The position numbers and the translations under genes are program-made. This document shows positions 42,523-50,169 of a stretch of DNA of 64,000 nt, piece after piece. The notes under the pieces were generated by a model that made no database searches, was not told the origin of the DNA, and worked only from the letters and a program-made list of their open reading frames with translations. Each line of letters begins with the position of its first letter. Position 1 is the stretch's first letter. Source of the DNA: Moorella mulderi DSM 14980 (GTDB lineage Bacteria; Bacillota; DSM-521; Neomoorellales; Neomoorellaceae); NCBI RefSeq assembly GCF_001594015.1, contig NZ_LTBC01000003.1, forward strand, positions 1-64,000, given 5' to 3'.

Positions 42523-43539
42523 TCAACTCCTTTCCGGGCTTGCCAGGCTCCAGCTTAAGACGGCGGCCCCCCAAGTTAGACCGGCGCCAAAGGCCACCAG
42601 GACTACTTTATCGCCGCGCTTCAGCCTGCCTTCCCGGTAAGCTTCATCCAGGGCCACCGGGATGGAAGCGCTGGACATATTACCATAGCGGTCTAGATTA
42701 ACGTACACCTTCTCCGGCGCCAGTCCCAGGCGTTTGGTGGCCGCTTCGATAATGCGTATGTTGGCCTGGTGGGGGATTAAAAAGTCCACCTCTTCTTTCC
42801 TTAAACCCGCCTGCTCCAGGGCCTTCAGGGAAGCCTCTCCCATGACCCGCACGGCAAATTTAAAAACCTCCGGGCCGTTCATATGGATGGTATGCAGATG
42901 CTTCTCGACGGTACTGGAACTGGCCGGCAGGCGCGATCCCCCGGCAGGCATGCTGAGAAGGGAACCGCCGCTGCCGTCGGCCCCCAGGTGCAGGCCCAGG
43001 AGCCCTTCCCCCGCCGGCACGGCTTGGAGAACGACGGCCCCGGCCCCGTCCCCAAAGAGGACGCAGGTATTGCGGTCCTGCCAGTTGATAATCTTACTCA
43101 GGATCTCGACACCGATCACCAGGGCCGTCTGGTAAACCCCGGCAGCGATAAACTGGCTGGCGGCTGCCAGGGCATAGATAAAACCGCTGCAGCCGGCTGA
43201 AAGGTCAAAGGCGGCGGCGCCCCTGGCTCCCAGGCGCTCCTGGACCAGGCAGGCCGTAGCCGGGAAAAGGGTATCCGGGGTTACGGTAGCTACAATGATT
43301 AAATCCACGGCCTCTGCTGTGAGCCCGGCCATTTTCAAGGCCTTTACTGCGGCCGGGACGGCCAGGTCGGAGGCAGCCGTATCTTGACTTGCTATCCGGC
43401 GTTCCCGAATACCGGTGCGGCTGCGAATCCATTCATCGCTGGTATCTACCATTTGCTCCAGCTCGGCATTGGTCAGGACACGTTCCGGCAGGCAGGATCC
43501 CGTCCCGACAATCCCTACAGGCCTTAAGAGGGCTGGCAT
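42523..43539 (-). CDS. fabH: 3-oxoacyl-ACP synthase III (FabH)
   Basis: A 338-aa thiolase-fold enzyme that starts fatty acid synthesis from an acyl-CoA primer. Catalytic residues: Cys in DLSAGCSGFIYALAA, His in LIPHQANIRIIEAA and Asn in DRYGNMSSASIPVAL. The start overlaps plsX by 16 bp with GGGGAGG before it. Confidence 0.96.
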   Translation of the reverse strand: MPALLRPVGIVGTGSCLPERVLTNAELEQMVDTSDEWIRSRTGIRERRIASQDTAASDLAVPAAVKALKMAGLTAEAVDLIIVATVTPDTLFPATACLVQERLGARGAAAFDLSAGCSGFIYALAAASQFIAAGVYQTALVIGVEILSKIINWQDRNTCVLFGDGAGAVVLQAVPAGEGLLGLHLGADGSGGSLLSMPAGGSRLPASSSTVEKHLHTIHMNGPEVFKFAVRVMGEASLKALEQAGLRKEEVDFLIPHQANIRIIEAATKRLGLAPEKVYVNLDRYGNMSSASIPVALDEAYREGRLKRGDKVVLVAFGAGLTWGAAVLSWSLASPERS

Positions 43540-44543
43540 TTGACTACCTCCCCTTCACCGTTGGCTCCCGGCAACTGCCCCAAACCTGCCACCAGTCCCT
43601 GCTCGACACAACGGACGGCCACCTTGATGGCATTTTTTATGGCCCGGGCGTTGGAACTGCCGTGGCAGATGATGCTGATGCCCTGGACGCCCAGGAGGGG
43701 GGCGCCGCCGTATTCGGTATAATCCACCTGTTTCTTCAAGCCCCGTAAAGCAGGTAACACCAGGGCGGCACCGAGCCTGGCCCGGAAGCTGTTTTTAATT
43801 TCCCGCCCGATCATGGTAAAGAGGGCCTGGGCCATACCCTCACCAAATTTCAACAGGACGTTGCCCACAAACCCGTCACAGACGATGACATCCGTATCGC
43901 CGGCTAAAATATCCCGGCCTTCGATATTGCCGGTAAAGTTTAAGGGCGATCCCTTTAACAGGTTATAGGCCCCCAAAGTCTGTTCATTTCCCTTGCAGGC
44001 CTCGGTACCGATATTGAGTAATCCCACCCGGGGCTCACGGATACCCATTACCCTGGCGGCATAAAGATTGCCCATTAAAGCAAATTCATAGAGGTGTTCG
44101 GGCCGGCAATCGACATTGGCCCCGGCATCAAGTAAAAGCTTTGGCCCTTTAAGGGTAGGGATAATGGTGGCAATGGCTGGTCGCTGGATTTTGCCGCTGC
44201 GGCCTAAAATCAGGAGGGCTGCTGCCATCTGGGCCCCGGTACTACCAGCCGAAACAACGGCTGCCGCTCGCCCTTCCTTGACCAGGCGGGTGGCAACGAT
44301 TATTGACGCTTCCCGCTTGCGCCTCAATGCCAGGGCCGGCTGTTCATCCATCTCCACAACCTGTTCGGTATGGACAATTTCTAAACTGGCGGGGGGATGT
44401 AAGGGCTTAAGTTCTGCTTCCAGCCGCCTTTTATCACCTACCAGGATAATACCCGCTATCTTTTCCCTGGCGGCGGCCACCGCTCCCCGGACAATTTCCC
44501 CGGGAGCGTGATCGCCCCCCATGGCATCAATAGCTATTTGCAA
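43524..44543 (-). CDS. plsX: Phosphate acyltransferase PlsX
   Basis: A 339-aa enzyme that makes acyl-phosphate from acyl-ACP, the first step of phospholipid synthesis with PlsY. Landmarks: IAIDAMGGDHAPGEIVRGAV, VVSAGSTGAQMAAALLILGR and TDVIVCDGFVGNVLLKFGEG. It starts with TTG at 44543, supported by GGAGG ten bases upstream, and overlaps fapR by 10 bp. Confidence 0.96.
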   Translation of the reverse strand: MQIAIDAMGGDHAPGEIVRGAVAAAREKIAGIILVGDKRRLEAELKPLHPPASLEIVHTEQVVEMDEQPALALRRKREASIIVATRLVKEGRAAAVVSAGSTGAQMAAALLILGRSGKIQRPAIATIIPTLKGPKLLLDAGANVDCRPEHLYEFALMGNLYAARVMGIREPRVGLLNIGTEACKGNEQTLGAYNLLKGSPLNFTGNIEGRDILAGDTDVIVCDGFVGNVLLKFGEGMAQALFTMIGREIKNSFRARLGAALVLPALRGLKKQVDYTEYGGAPLLGVQGISIICHGSSNARAIKNAIKVAVRCVEQGLVAGLGQLPGANGEGEVVKCQPS

Positions 44544-45133
44544 TCAGTCACGCCTCCACTTATATTCTCCGGAGTTATGATTATAAACTGGCCTTTAAAG
44601 ACGATCTCCCCGTTAACCCGGGAATGAACTGATACCAGGCAGGTTGAATCCTTGTTAACCTTAACCATGGCCCTGGCAATAACCCGCTCGCCGGCATAAA
44701 CCGGCCGCCGGTAGCGGACCCGGGCGCTGCTGGTTAGGACGACCTCGGCGCCAACAGTTGCCAGGGCCAGGGAATGGGCCTGGGCAAAAAGATAATGGCC
44801 ACGGGCAACGCCGGCCGGCTGGACCAGCATCTGGGGAGTGACCTCCAGGATGGAAATGCCCATCACTCCTGGCTGCAGCTCGACCAGTTCGCCCATCAGT
44901 TCTTCCGCCGTTACCCCCCGCATCCGCGACCTGGCTTCCCGGGCCATGGCCATGATGCGCTCCCTTACCTCAGGGATCCCTAGGGCCAGGCGGTCCAGGC
45001 GTATGGTGGGTACGCTGACTTTAAATTTTTCCGCCAGCTCTTCATCGGTGGCGAAGGGGTTGTTGCGCAGGTAGCGGCGCAGGGCCTCCTGGCGCTCTTC
45101 CTTGTTGCCTTTCCGGCGTACCAAAAATCTCAC
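44534..45133 (-). CDS. fapR: Fatty acid biosynthesis repressor FapR
   Basis: A 199-aa regulator. The N-terminal helix-turn-helix (FATDEELAEKFKVSVPTIRL) is joined to a hot-dog domain (GHYLFAQAHSLALATVGAEV, RRPVYAGERVIARAMVKV) that binds malonyl-CoA and releases DNA. It heads the fap/fab operon, so it controls itself and the genes after it. GTG at 45133 and TTG at 45124 are both possible; GAGGTGAG stands at a good distance only from the TTG. Confidence 0.93.
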   Translation of the reverse strand: MRFLVRRKGNKEERQEALRRYLRNNPFATDEELAEKFKVSVPTIRLDRLALGIPEVRERIMAMAREARSRMRGVTAEELMGELVELQPGVMGISILEVTPQMLVQPAGVARGHYLFAQAHSLALATVGAEVVLTSSARVRYRRPVYAGERVIARAMVKVNKDSTCLVSVHSRVNGEIVFKGQFIIITPENISGGVTDCK

Positions 45134-45139
45134 CTCATA

Positions 45140-45203
45140 CCTGGTACCAAATAATATTACCAGGCCATAGTTATAGTATAATGGCCATGGTAGATTTATG
45201 CAA
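45140..45203 (-). promoter_or_regulatory. fapR promoter with candidate FapR operator
   Basis: On the minus strand TTGCAT (45198-45203) and TATACT (45175-45180) are 17 bp apart. Just downstream, an inverted repeat (CCTGGTA 45140-45146 and TACCAGG 45158-45164) covers the expected transcription start and the leader. FapR sites are palindromic with TACC/GGTA-type cores, so self-repression through this site is likely. Confidence 0.6.
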
Positions 45204-45207
45204 GTAA

Positions 45208-45233
45208 AAAATAACCGGCAATAATTGCCGGTT
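45208..45233 (-). terminator. Terminator of rpmF
   Basis: AACCGGCAA (45213-45221) pairs with TTGCCGGTT (45225-45233) with a three-base loop; on the minus strand it is followed by a T-rich run. It separates the rpmF unit from the fapR promoter. Confidence 0.85.
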
Positions 45234-45248
45234 GCCGTTAAAGCATAT

Positions 45249-45434
45249 TTATGACTCTGCTACTTTGATTACTTCCCGCCCCTTGTAGTAACCGCACTTG
45301 GGGCAGACCCGGTGGTTGAGCTTTAACTGGTGGCACTGGGGACATTCCACCAGGGAGGGAGGTGCCATCTGGCTCCAGATGGAACGGCGTTTATTTTTCC
45401 GGGCCTTGGAAACTCTTCTTTTCGGTACTCCCAA
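45249..45434 (-). CDS. rpmF: Ribosomal protein L32
   Basis: A 61-aa basic protein (GVPKRRVSKARKNKRRSIWS) with the zinc-binding four-Cys pattern CPQC ... CPKC. The start is TTG at 45434, one base after the DUF177 stop, with AAGGAG nine bases upstream. DUF177-rpmF is a near-universal pair. Confidence 0.95.
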   Translation of the reverse strand: MGVPKRRVSKARKNKRRSIWSQMAPPSLVECPQCHQLKLNHRVCPKCGYYKGREVIKVAES

Positions 45435-45435
45435 G

Positions 45436-45981
45436 CTAGTTCTCTCCTTCCCTTTTGCGTAGCAATTCTTCCAATGCAGCCAGGCGCGGGTCAACTGGCC
45501 GGGTATCGCACTGGCATTGCCCCTCATTTAAATTCTGGCCGCAACTAGCACACAGCCCCCGGCAGCTTTCCCGGCAGAGCCATTTCATGGGCAGGGCCAG
45601 AATCAGGGCTTCTTCTACCGCTGGCTTCAAGTCGATAAAATCTCCTTCCAGGGGCCGCACTTCACCGCCTTCCTCATTTTCCCCTACAGCGGCTTGACCT
45701 ACGGCCGCCCCGGCATATTCCTCTTCCAGAGACGCCACTACGGAATACCTGAACTTTTCCAGGCAGCGATCACAGGTTAATTCCAGGGTGGTGGCTACCT
45801 GTCCTTTAACAAGCAGGATCTTCCCGGTATTGGTAACCGTACCGCCCACACGTACCGGTGCTACGATAGGTATGTTGCCGGTAGCTGTAGCTAAATAGGA
45901 CCACTTTTCCTGGGCCTTAAATTCGAGTTCGCCGCCCGGCCTGGCCTTTAAATCGCTAACGCCAATTTTCACCACATTCAC
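45436..45981 (-). CDS. yceD: YceD/DUF177 family protein (23S rRNA accumulation-type)
   Basis: A 181-aa protein of the YceD family, required for normal 23S rRNA levels in some bacteria. It carries the conserved LELTCDRCLEKFRY motif and a second Cys set near the end (CRESCRGLCASCGQN). The GTG at 45981 lies only seven bases after a TATAAT box, so the transcript probably starts at or next to the start codon. The alternative GTG nine bases later would give a leader of about ten bases. Confidence 0.85.
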   Translation of the reverse strand: MNVVKIGVSDLKARPGGELEFKAQEKWSYLATATGNIPIVAPVRVGGTVTNTGKILLVKGQVATTLELTCDRCLEKFRYSVVASLEEEYAGAAVGQAAVGENEEGGEVRPLEGDFIDLKPAVEEALILALPMKWLCRESCRGLCASCGQNLNEGQCQCDTRPVDPRLAALEELLRKREGEN

Positions 45982-45988
45982 CGTGTAG

Positions 45989-46018
45989 ATTATACCGGAA
46001 AGGCCGGCCGGGTGTCAA
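45989..46018 (-). promoter_or_regulatory. Consensus sigma-A promoter of DUF177-rpmF
   Basis: TTGACA (46013-46018) and TATAAT (45989-45994) are both perfect, with an 18-bp spacer. The -35 box contains the ackA stop codon. Only seven bases separate TATAAT from the GTG start, so a leaderless or nearly leaderless message is predicted. Confidence 0.8.
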
Positions 46019-47211
46019 CCGGCCTGGACAAGGGCCATGGTTTCCCGGGCGATCATTAATTCTTCGTTTGTAGGAATGACAAAGGTGCGCACCCTGGCCC
46101 CGGGAGCCGTGATTTCCTTTTCCTGGCCCCGGACCCGGTTTTCTTCGGGATCGATCTTGATCCCCAGGTAATCCATATCCCGGCAGATGGCTTCCCGGGC
46201 CTCAGGAGAATTTTCTCCCAGGCCGGCCGTAAACACCAGGACATCAAGGCCGTTTAAAACAGCCACATAGGCGCCAATGTATTTTTTCGCGGTATGGACA
46301 AAGATATCCCAGGCCAGGCGGGCACGCTCATTGCCGGCGGCCATGGCGGCTTCAATATCCCGGAAATCGCTGCTCACCCCGGAAACTCCCAGCACTCCTG
46401 ATTGGCGGTTCATGAGGCGGTCCATATCAGCCGGGGTGTAACCTTCCTTTTCCATGAGGAAGGTAACAATAGCCGGGTCAATATCGCCGCAGCGGGTACC
46501 CATGGTTAAGCCGGCCAAGGGGGTAAAGCCCATGCTGGTGTCATATGATTTGGCGTTTTTGATTGCCGTAATGCTTGAGCCGTTACCCAGATGGCAGGTA
46601 ATCATTTTTAACTCTGCCAGGGGTCTGCCAACCAGGGCAGCAGCCCTCAGGGCAACGTACTGGTGGGATGTTCCATGGGCACCGTAACGACGAATTAAGT
46701 ATTTCTGGCAAAGCTCGTACGGTAAACTGTAGGTATAGGCATAATCAGGCATGCCCTGGTGAAAAGCGGTATCAAAAACTGTTACCTGCGGAGTATGAGG
46801 CAAAATAGCTTCACAGGCTTCAATACCCCGGAGGGCTGGACCATTATGTAATGGAGCCAGCGCTTCTAATTCGCCAATGGCTTTTTTCGTTGAAGCATCA
46901 ACCAGGACGGAATGGGGAAAAGTGCCGCCATGAACAATCCGGTGACCCACGGCCCCTAATTCGTTATAATCCTTAATGACGCCATAATGAGAATCAGTTA
47001 GAGCTTCCAGGCAAAGGCGAATGGCCACCTTGTGATCAGGAATTTCGGCCTCGCGCACCAGTTTATCTTTGCCGGCCGGGCGGTGGGTCAGGACTGAACC
47101 AGAAATACCAATCCTTTCCACCAGCCCCCGGGCCAGGACCGTCTCACCGGCCATATCAAAAAGCTGGTATTTAACTGAGGAACTACCACAGTTTAAAACT
47201 AAAATCTTCAT
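46015..47211 (-). CDS. ackA: Acetate kinase
   Basis: A 398-aa kinase that makes ATP and acetate from acetyl phosphate, the energy-yielding last step of acetogenesis. Landmarks: LVLNCGSSSVKYQLF, GHRIVHGGTFPHSV, ITCHLGNGSSITAI and VFTAGLGENSPEAREAIC. The length is standard. AGGAGG precedes the ATG. No pta gene is adjacent, as expected in Moorella, where phosphotransacetylases lie elsewhere. Confidence 0.97.
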   Translation of the reverse strand: MKILVLNCGSSSVKYQLFDMAGETVLARGLVERIGISGSVLTHRPAGKDKLVREAEIPDHKVAIRLCLEALTDSHYGVIKDYNELGAVGHRIVHGGTFPHSVLVDASTKKAIGELEALAPLHNGPALRGIEACEAILPHTPQVTVFDTAFHQGMPDYAYTYSLPYELCQKYLIRRYGAHGTSHQYVALRAAALVGRPLAELKMITCHLGNGSSITAIKNAKSYDTSMGFTPLAGLTMGTRCGDIDPAIVTFLMEKEGYTPADMDRLMNRQSGVLGVSGVSSDFRDIEAAMAAGNERARLAWDIFVHTAKKYIGAYVAVLNGLDVLVFTAGLGENSPEAREAICRDMDYLGIKIDPEENRVRGQEKEITAPGARVRTFVIPTNEELMIARETMALVQAG

Positions 47212-47389
47212 ATATTAAGTACCTCCTGCAAATATTACCCACTACCTATAATGGTACTTTTAAGCTGGCAAAAGTCAATCCCCTTGTTAAAGTTCGCACA
47301 ATGGTTTCAATTCTTGCCAACAAGTTTACTTCTAAATTACCAAGCGCCGCGTATATTGCATAACAGGATGTCCCTTCGAGGTGACCCCC

Positions 47390-48613
47390 GTGCGCCACCA
47401 GGTACTTATCATTACCCGGGGCCTGGGACCCCTCCTGACCGTCGTCGCCGTCATGGTCCTGGCCCTGGCCATTATCTTATTCCCCCAGCCGGTTTTCCAG
47501 GCGGCCCTGCGGGGTCTTAAGGCCTGGTGGGAAATTGTCGTTCCGGCTCTGCTTCCTTTCTTTATAATATCCCAGCTTTTTATGGGCCTTGGCATAGTTC
47601 ATTTCCTTGGGGTACTCCTGGAACCGGTTATGCGGCCTCTCTTTAATGTCCCCGGGAGCGGCGCCTTCGTCATGGCCATGGGGTACACTTCCGGTTCCCC
47701 CATCAGTGCCATGCTTACAGCCCAGTTGCGCCAGCAGGGCCTGGTCACCAGGGTTGAGGGGGAACGGCTAATTTGCTTTACCAACAACGCCAGCCCCCTT
47801 TTTATGCTGGGAGCCGTAGCTGTAGGCATGCTCCACAACCCGGCCCTGGGGCCAGTCCTGGCCGGCGCCCATTACGGGGCTAATTTTTGCCTGGGTATCC
47901 TGTTTCGCTTTTACGGTCGCCGGCAACCGGCCTCCCCGCCGGCAAGCTACACCCTCCTGGCTTTACCCCGGCGGGCCTGGCAGGCCATGCTCCAGGCCCA
48001 GCAGAGGGACGGCCGCCCCCTGGGACAGCTCCTGGGAGATGCCGTCAGCCGTTCCTTCCAGACCCTGATTACCATTGGCGGCTTTATTATCTTATTTAGC
48101 GTCATCATCCAGGTGGCAACCATCCTGGGCCTGCTGGAACCCCTGGCTAGAATCCTTCTTTATGCCGGCAGCCCCTTCGATTTAAGCCGGGATACGTCCC
48201 CGGCCCTGGCCGCCGGCCTCTTTGAAATGACCATGGGCGCTAAATTTGCCAGCGAAGCGGCCGTCCCTCTAACAGAGCGCCTGGTGGCCATTAGTCTCAT
48301 TATGGGCTGGGCCGGGCTATCGATCCTGGGCCAGGTGGCGGCTATGGTCAGCCATACTGATTTACGCCTGTGTCCATTTATCGTTGCCCGCCTCCTCCAC
48401 GGCTTCCTGGCTGCCGCGCTGGTCCGGCTCTGCCAGGGGCCGGCCCGGCCGGTCCTGCTCTTACTGGCCCCGGAAATAACCCTGGTCCCAAGGGCTCCCT
48501 GGTTTACGTTGTGGTTATATTATACAGGGTTTGCCCTCACCCTGATGACCGTCCTTTTTCTCCTGGCCGGGCTGGCGCTGAGCGCCCGCTACTTCCTTTA
48601 CCGGCGGTCCTGA
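47390..48613 (+). CDS. ylbJ: Sporulation integral membrane protein YlbJ
   Basis: A 407-aa membrane protein with about eight to ten spans and two nucleoside-recognition (Gate) type regions, the first with PALLPFFIISQLFMGLGIVH and GYTSGSPISAMLTAQLRQQG, the second near FQTLITIGGFIILFSVIIQV. YlbJ is needed for spore cortex in Bacillus. Start GTG at 47390, five bases after GAGGTG. The last 16 bp overlap the convergent coiled-coil gene. Confidence 0.88.
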   Translation: MRHQVLIITRGLGPLLTVVAVMVLALAIILFPQPVFQAALRGLKAWWEIVVPALLPFFIISQLFMGLGIVHFLGVLLEPVMRPLFNVPGSGAFVMAMGYTSGSPISAMLTAQLRQQGLVTRVEGERLICFTNNASPLFMLGAVAVGMLHNPALGPVLAGAHYGANFCLGILFRFYGRRQPASPPASYTLLALPRRAWQAMLQAQQRDGRPLGQLLGDAVSRSFQTLITIGGFIILFSVIIQVATILGLLEPLARILLYAGSPFDLSRDTSPALAAGLFEMTMGAKFASEAAVPLTERLVAISLIMGWAGLSILGQVAAMVSHTDLRLCPFIVARLLHGFLAAALVRLCQGPARPVLLLLAPEITLVPRAPWFTLWLYYTGFALTLMTVLFLLAGLALSARYFLYRRS

Positions 48614-49113
48614 GCCTCTGTCTTGTCTGGCGTTGTTGCCGCCACTTCCCTGCCCGCACTTCCTCCGGCCGGATAGGCCTGGAGTTCCTGGCGGCCCTGG
48701 CGCACCTGGGTCAGGGCCTGGTTGAGGCTCGCCTCCAGCTGGCCCAGCAAACCGTCAGCATAACTTAAAGCTCCAGCCTTCATTTCTTCCGCCAGGCGCT
48801 GGGCACGGGCCATAATTTCGCTGGCCTGGGCCCTGGCTTTACGGACCAGTTCGTTTTCCTGGGCCATCATTTCTGCCCGCTTCTCCGCTTCGGCCAGGAG
48901 GCTCTGGGCCTTCAGGCGGGCTTCTTCCAGCAAACGCTCCTTCTCCTGGCGTATCCACTGGGCCTGGCGCACTTCCTCGGGCAATGCCGTCCGCAACCGG
49001 TCCAGGTAATCAAGGAACAGGTCACCGTCAAGGAAAACCCTGCCTGTCAGGGGAATATGGGGACTCTTCTCGATTATTTTTTCCATTTCCTCAATCAGGG
49101 TCATGAACTCCAT
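48598..49113 (-). CDS. Coiled-coil protein of unknown function, 171 aa
   Basis: After an N-terminal segment (IIEKSPHIPLTGRVFLDGDL) the protein is one long charged coiled coil (about 45-145: RQEKERLLEEARLKAQSLLA onward), with Ala-rich heptads similar to ATP synthase b/V-type subunit H-like and DivIVA-like proteins. No signal peptide. It starts inside the 3' end of rsmD (ATG 49113, AGGAGGG seven bases upstream), so the two are coupled. The function is not known to me. Confidence 0.65.
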   Translation of the reverse strand: MEFMTLIEEMEKIIEKSPHIPLTGRVFLDGDLFLDYLDRLRTALPEEVRQAQWIRQEKERLLEEARLKAQSLLAEAEKRAEMMAQENELVRKARAQASEIMARAQRLAEEMKAGALSYADGLLGQLEASLNQALTQVRQGRQELQAYPAGGSAGREVAATTPDKTEAQDRR

Positions 49114-49669
49114 CAGCAAGCCCTCCTGCCCTTTGATAGAAATTTAAAGCTGTATCACCATAAACCCTCCTGGCCATCAATACCATATCGGCTGTTTCCG
49201 GCGCTGCTTCAGATTTTGCTGTTTCCAGGACGACTAGGCCACCCGGTGATAACAGAGGTACAACTGCCGGCAAGATAACATCGCCCCACCCCTGGTAGTA
49301 AGGTGGATCGCTAAAAACCAGGTCAAAGACCAGGCCGCGCCCGGCTAAATGAGCCAGGGCCCGGCGGGCATCGGCGGCGATGATTTGCGCCTTATCTTTG
49401 AAGCCAGTTGCGGCCAGGTTGGCGGCCAGGCACGCCAGGGCCTGGCGGTCATTTTCCACAAAAACGGCCTTCCTGGCCCCGCGGCTCAAAGCTTCCAACC
49501 CCACGGCTCCTGAACCGGCAAAAAGATCCAGGAACAGGCTGTCAATGACCCGCGCTCCCAGGATGTTAAATAAGGCCTCCCGCACCCGGTCACTGGTGGG
49601 GCGGGTAGCCCGGCCCTTCGGGGTACGTAAACGGCGGCCGCGGGCCTGGCCGGCAATTATTCTTAACAT
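49091..49669 (-). CDS. rsmD: 16S rRNA (guanine966-N2)-methyltransferase RsmD
   Basis: A 192-aa SAM-dependent rRNA methylase: LRIIAGQARGRRLRTPKG, TSDRVREALFNILG, SAM motif LDLFAGSGAVGLEALSRGA and the catalytic SDPPYYQGW. The ATG at 49669 has GAGGG five bases upstream. coaD usually follows rsmD in Firmicutes; here the coiled-coil gene takes that place. Confidence 0.93.
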   Translation of the reverse strand: MLRIIAGQARGRRLRTPKGRATRPTSDRVREALFNILGARVIDSLFLDLFAGSGAVGLEALSRGARKAVFVENDRQALACLAANLAATGFKDKAQIIAADARRALAHLAGRGLVFDLVFSDPPYYQGWGDVILPAVVPLLSPGGLVVLETAKSEAAPETADMVLMARRVYGDTALNFYQRAGGLADGVHDPD

Positions 49670-49687
49670 AAAATCCCTCACTAAGCT

Positions 49688-49696
49688 ATTATAGCA
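49688..49696 (-). promoter_or_regulatory. Extended -10 promoter of rsmD
   Basis: On the minus strand TGCTATAAT forms an extended -10 element (TGn plus a perfect TATAAT). The predicted transcription start is about 10 bases before the rsmD ATG, leaving just room for its GAGGG site. Confidence 0.55.
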
Positions 49697-49732
49697 TGAA
49701 ATGCCACTTTACCTTCCACTTGCAGGGTTACT

Positions 49733-49762
49733 TTGAAAAAATTTTTTCCGGATATGTATAAG
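49733..49762 (+). promoter_or_regulatory. Candidate promoter of the hairpin-rich RNA
   Basis: TTGAAA (49733-49738) and TATAAG (49757-49762) are separated by 18 bp on the plus strand, 30 bp before the first hairpin of the candidate RNA. Confidence 0.45.
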
Positions 49763-49768
49763 CTTCTC

Positions 49769-49945
49769 CATTGGCGTCCATAATAGTAACCGGTAAATCT
49801 GATTTCCAGATTTACCATGAAGAGCTTAGGGTTATTTTATTAACCCTCCCCCATGAGCTCTTCCTCCGGTTTCTCCTCTCCCAAGCCGCCGGTTACCCGC
49901 CGGCGGCTAAACTCTGGCCGTTCCTCCGGGAACGGCATTTTTTTA
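49769..49945 (+). ncRNA. Candidate structured small RNA with four hairpins
   Basis: Four consecutive strong hairpins: GGTAAATCTG/CAGATTTACC (49792-49816), GAAGAGCT/AGCTCTTC with inner AGGGTTA/TAACCCT (49819-49863), AGCCGCCGG/CCGGCGGCT (49884-49908) and a terminator GCCGTTCC/GGAACGGC plus seven T (49917-49944). A promoter-like pair precedes it at the right distance, giving an RNA of about 175 nt. It matches no riboswitch or RNA family I know. A short open frame crosses it, but a coding region would not be expected to consist of perfect hairpins. Confidence 0.55.
49917..49945 (+). terminator. Terminator ending the candidate RNA
   Basis: An eight-base-pair stem GCCGTTCC/GGAACGGC with a four-base loop, followed by A and seven T. 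It acts on the plus strand only. Confidence 0.85.
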
Positions 49946-50022
49946 TCCTCCTGCCCGCCATCTCCGGTTTGTCCGAATAAGGCACCAGGCTGAAATTTTT
50001 GCTGGACCGCTGCCAGGGGATA

Positions 50023-50031
50023 TGCTATACT
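50023..50031 (+). promoter_or_regulatory. Extended -10 promoter of the ior operon
   Basis: TGCTATACT has TGn directly before TATACT (50026-50031). There is no good -35 box, as is usual for extended -10 promoters. Transcription should start near 50038. Confidence 0.55.
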
Positions 50032-50037
50032 TTCTTA

Positions 50038-50137
50038 CAAGCAATTTTTTATATTGTGAGCCTAGTTCAGCCTGATCAGTGTTAGCAGAGCCGAGGATAG
50101 CAGGTAAGCTATAACCGGGCTGCGGCCCGTTTTTTTG
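50038..50137 (+). promoter_or_regulatory. Attenuator-like leader of iorA-iorB-paaK
   Basis: The predicted 5' leader contains ATAGC/GCTAT and overlapping AGCC-type pairings and ends in a clear intrinsic terminator CGGGC/GCCCG with seven T (50116-50136), before the iorA start. An internal terminator inside a leader suggests control by attenuation. I could not match known riboswitch consensus sequences or a T-box. Confidence 0.55.
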
Positions 50138-50169
50138 TGCCTTTAAGTCTCAAGGGGAGAGAGAAAACC

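Noticed and set aside
49771-49980. 69-aa plus-strand frame starting with TTG
   Set aside because: It crosses four perfect hairpins and a terminator; a structured RNA explains the sequence better.
50038-50137. Known riboswitch (TPP, SAM, ZTP, glycine, fluoride, guanidine) before iorA
   Set aside because: None of the consensus cores is present in the leader.
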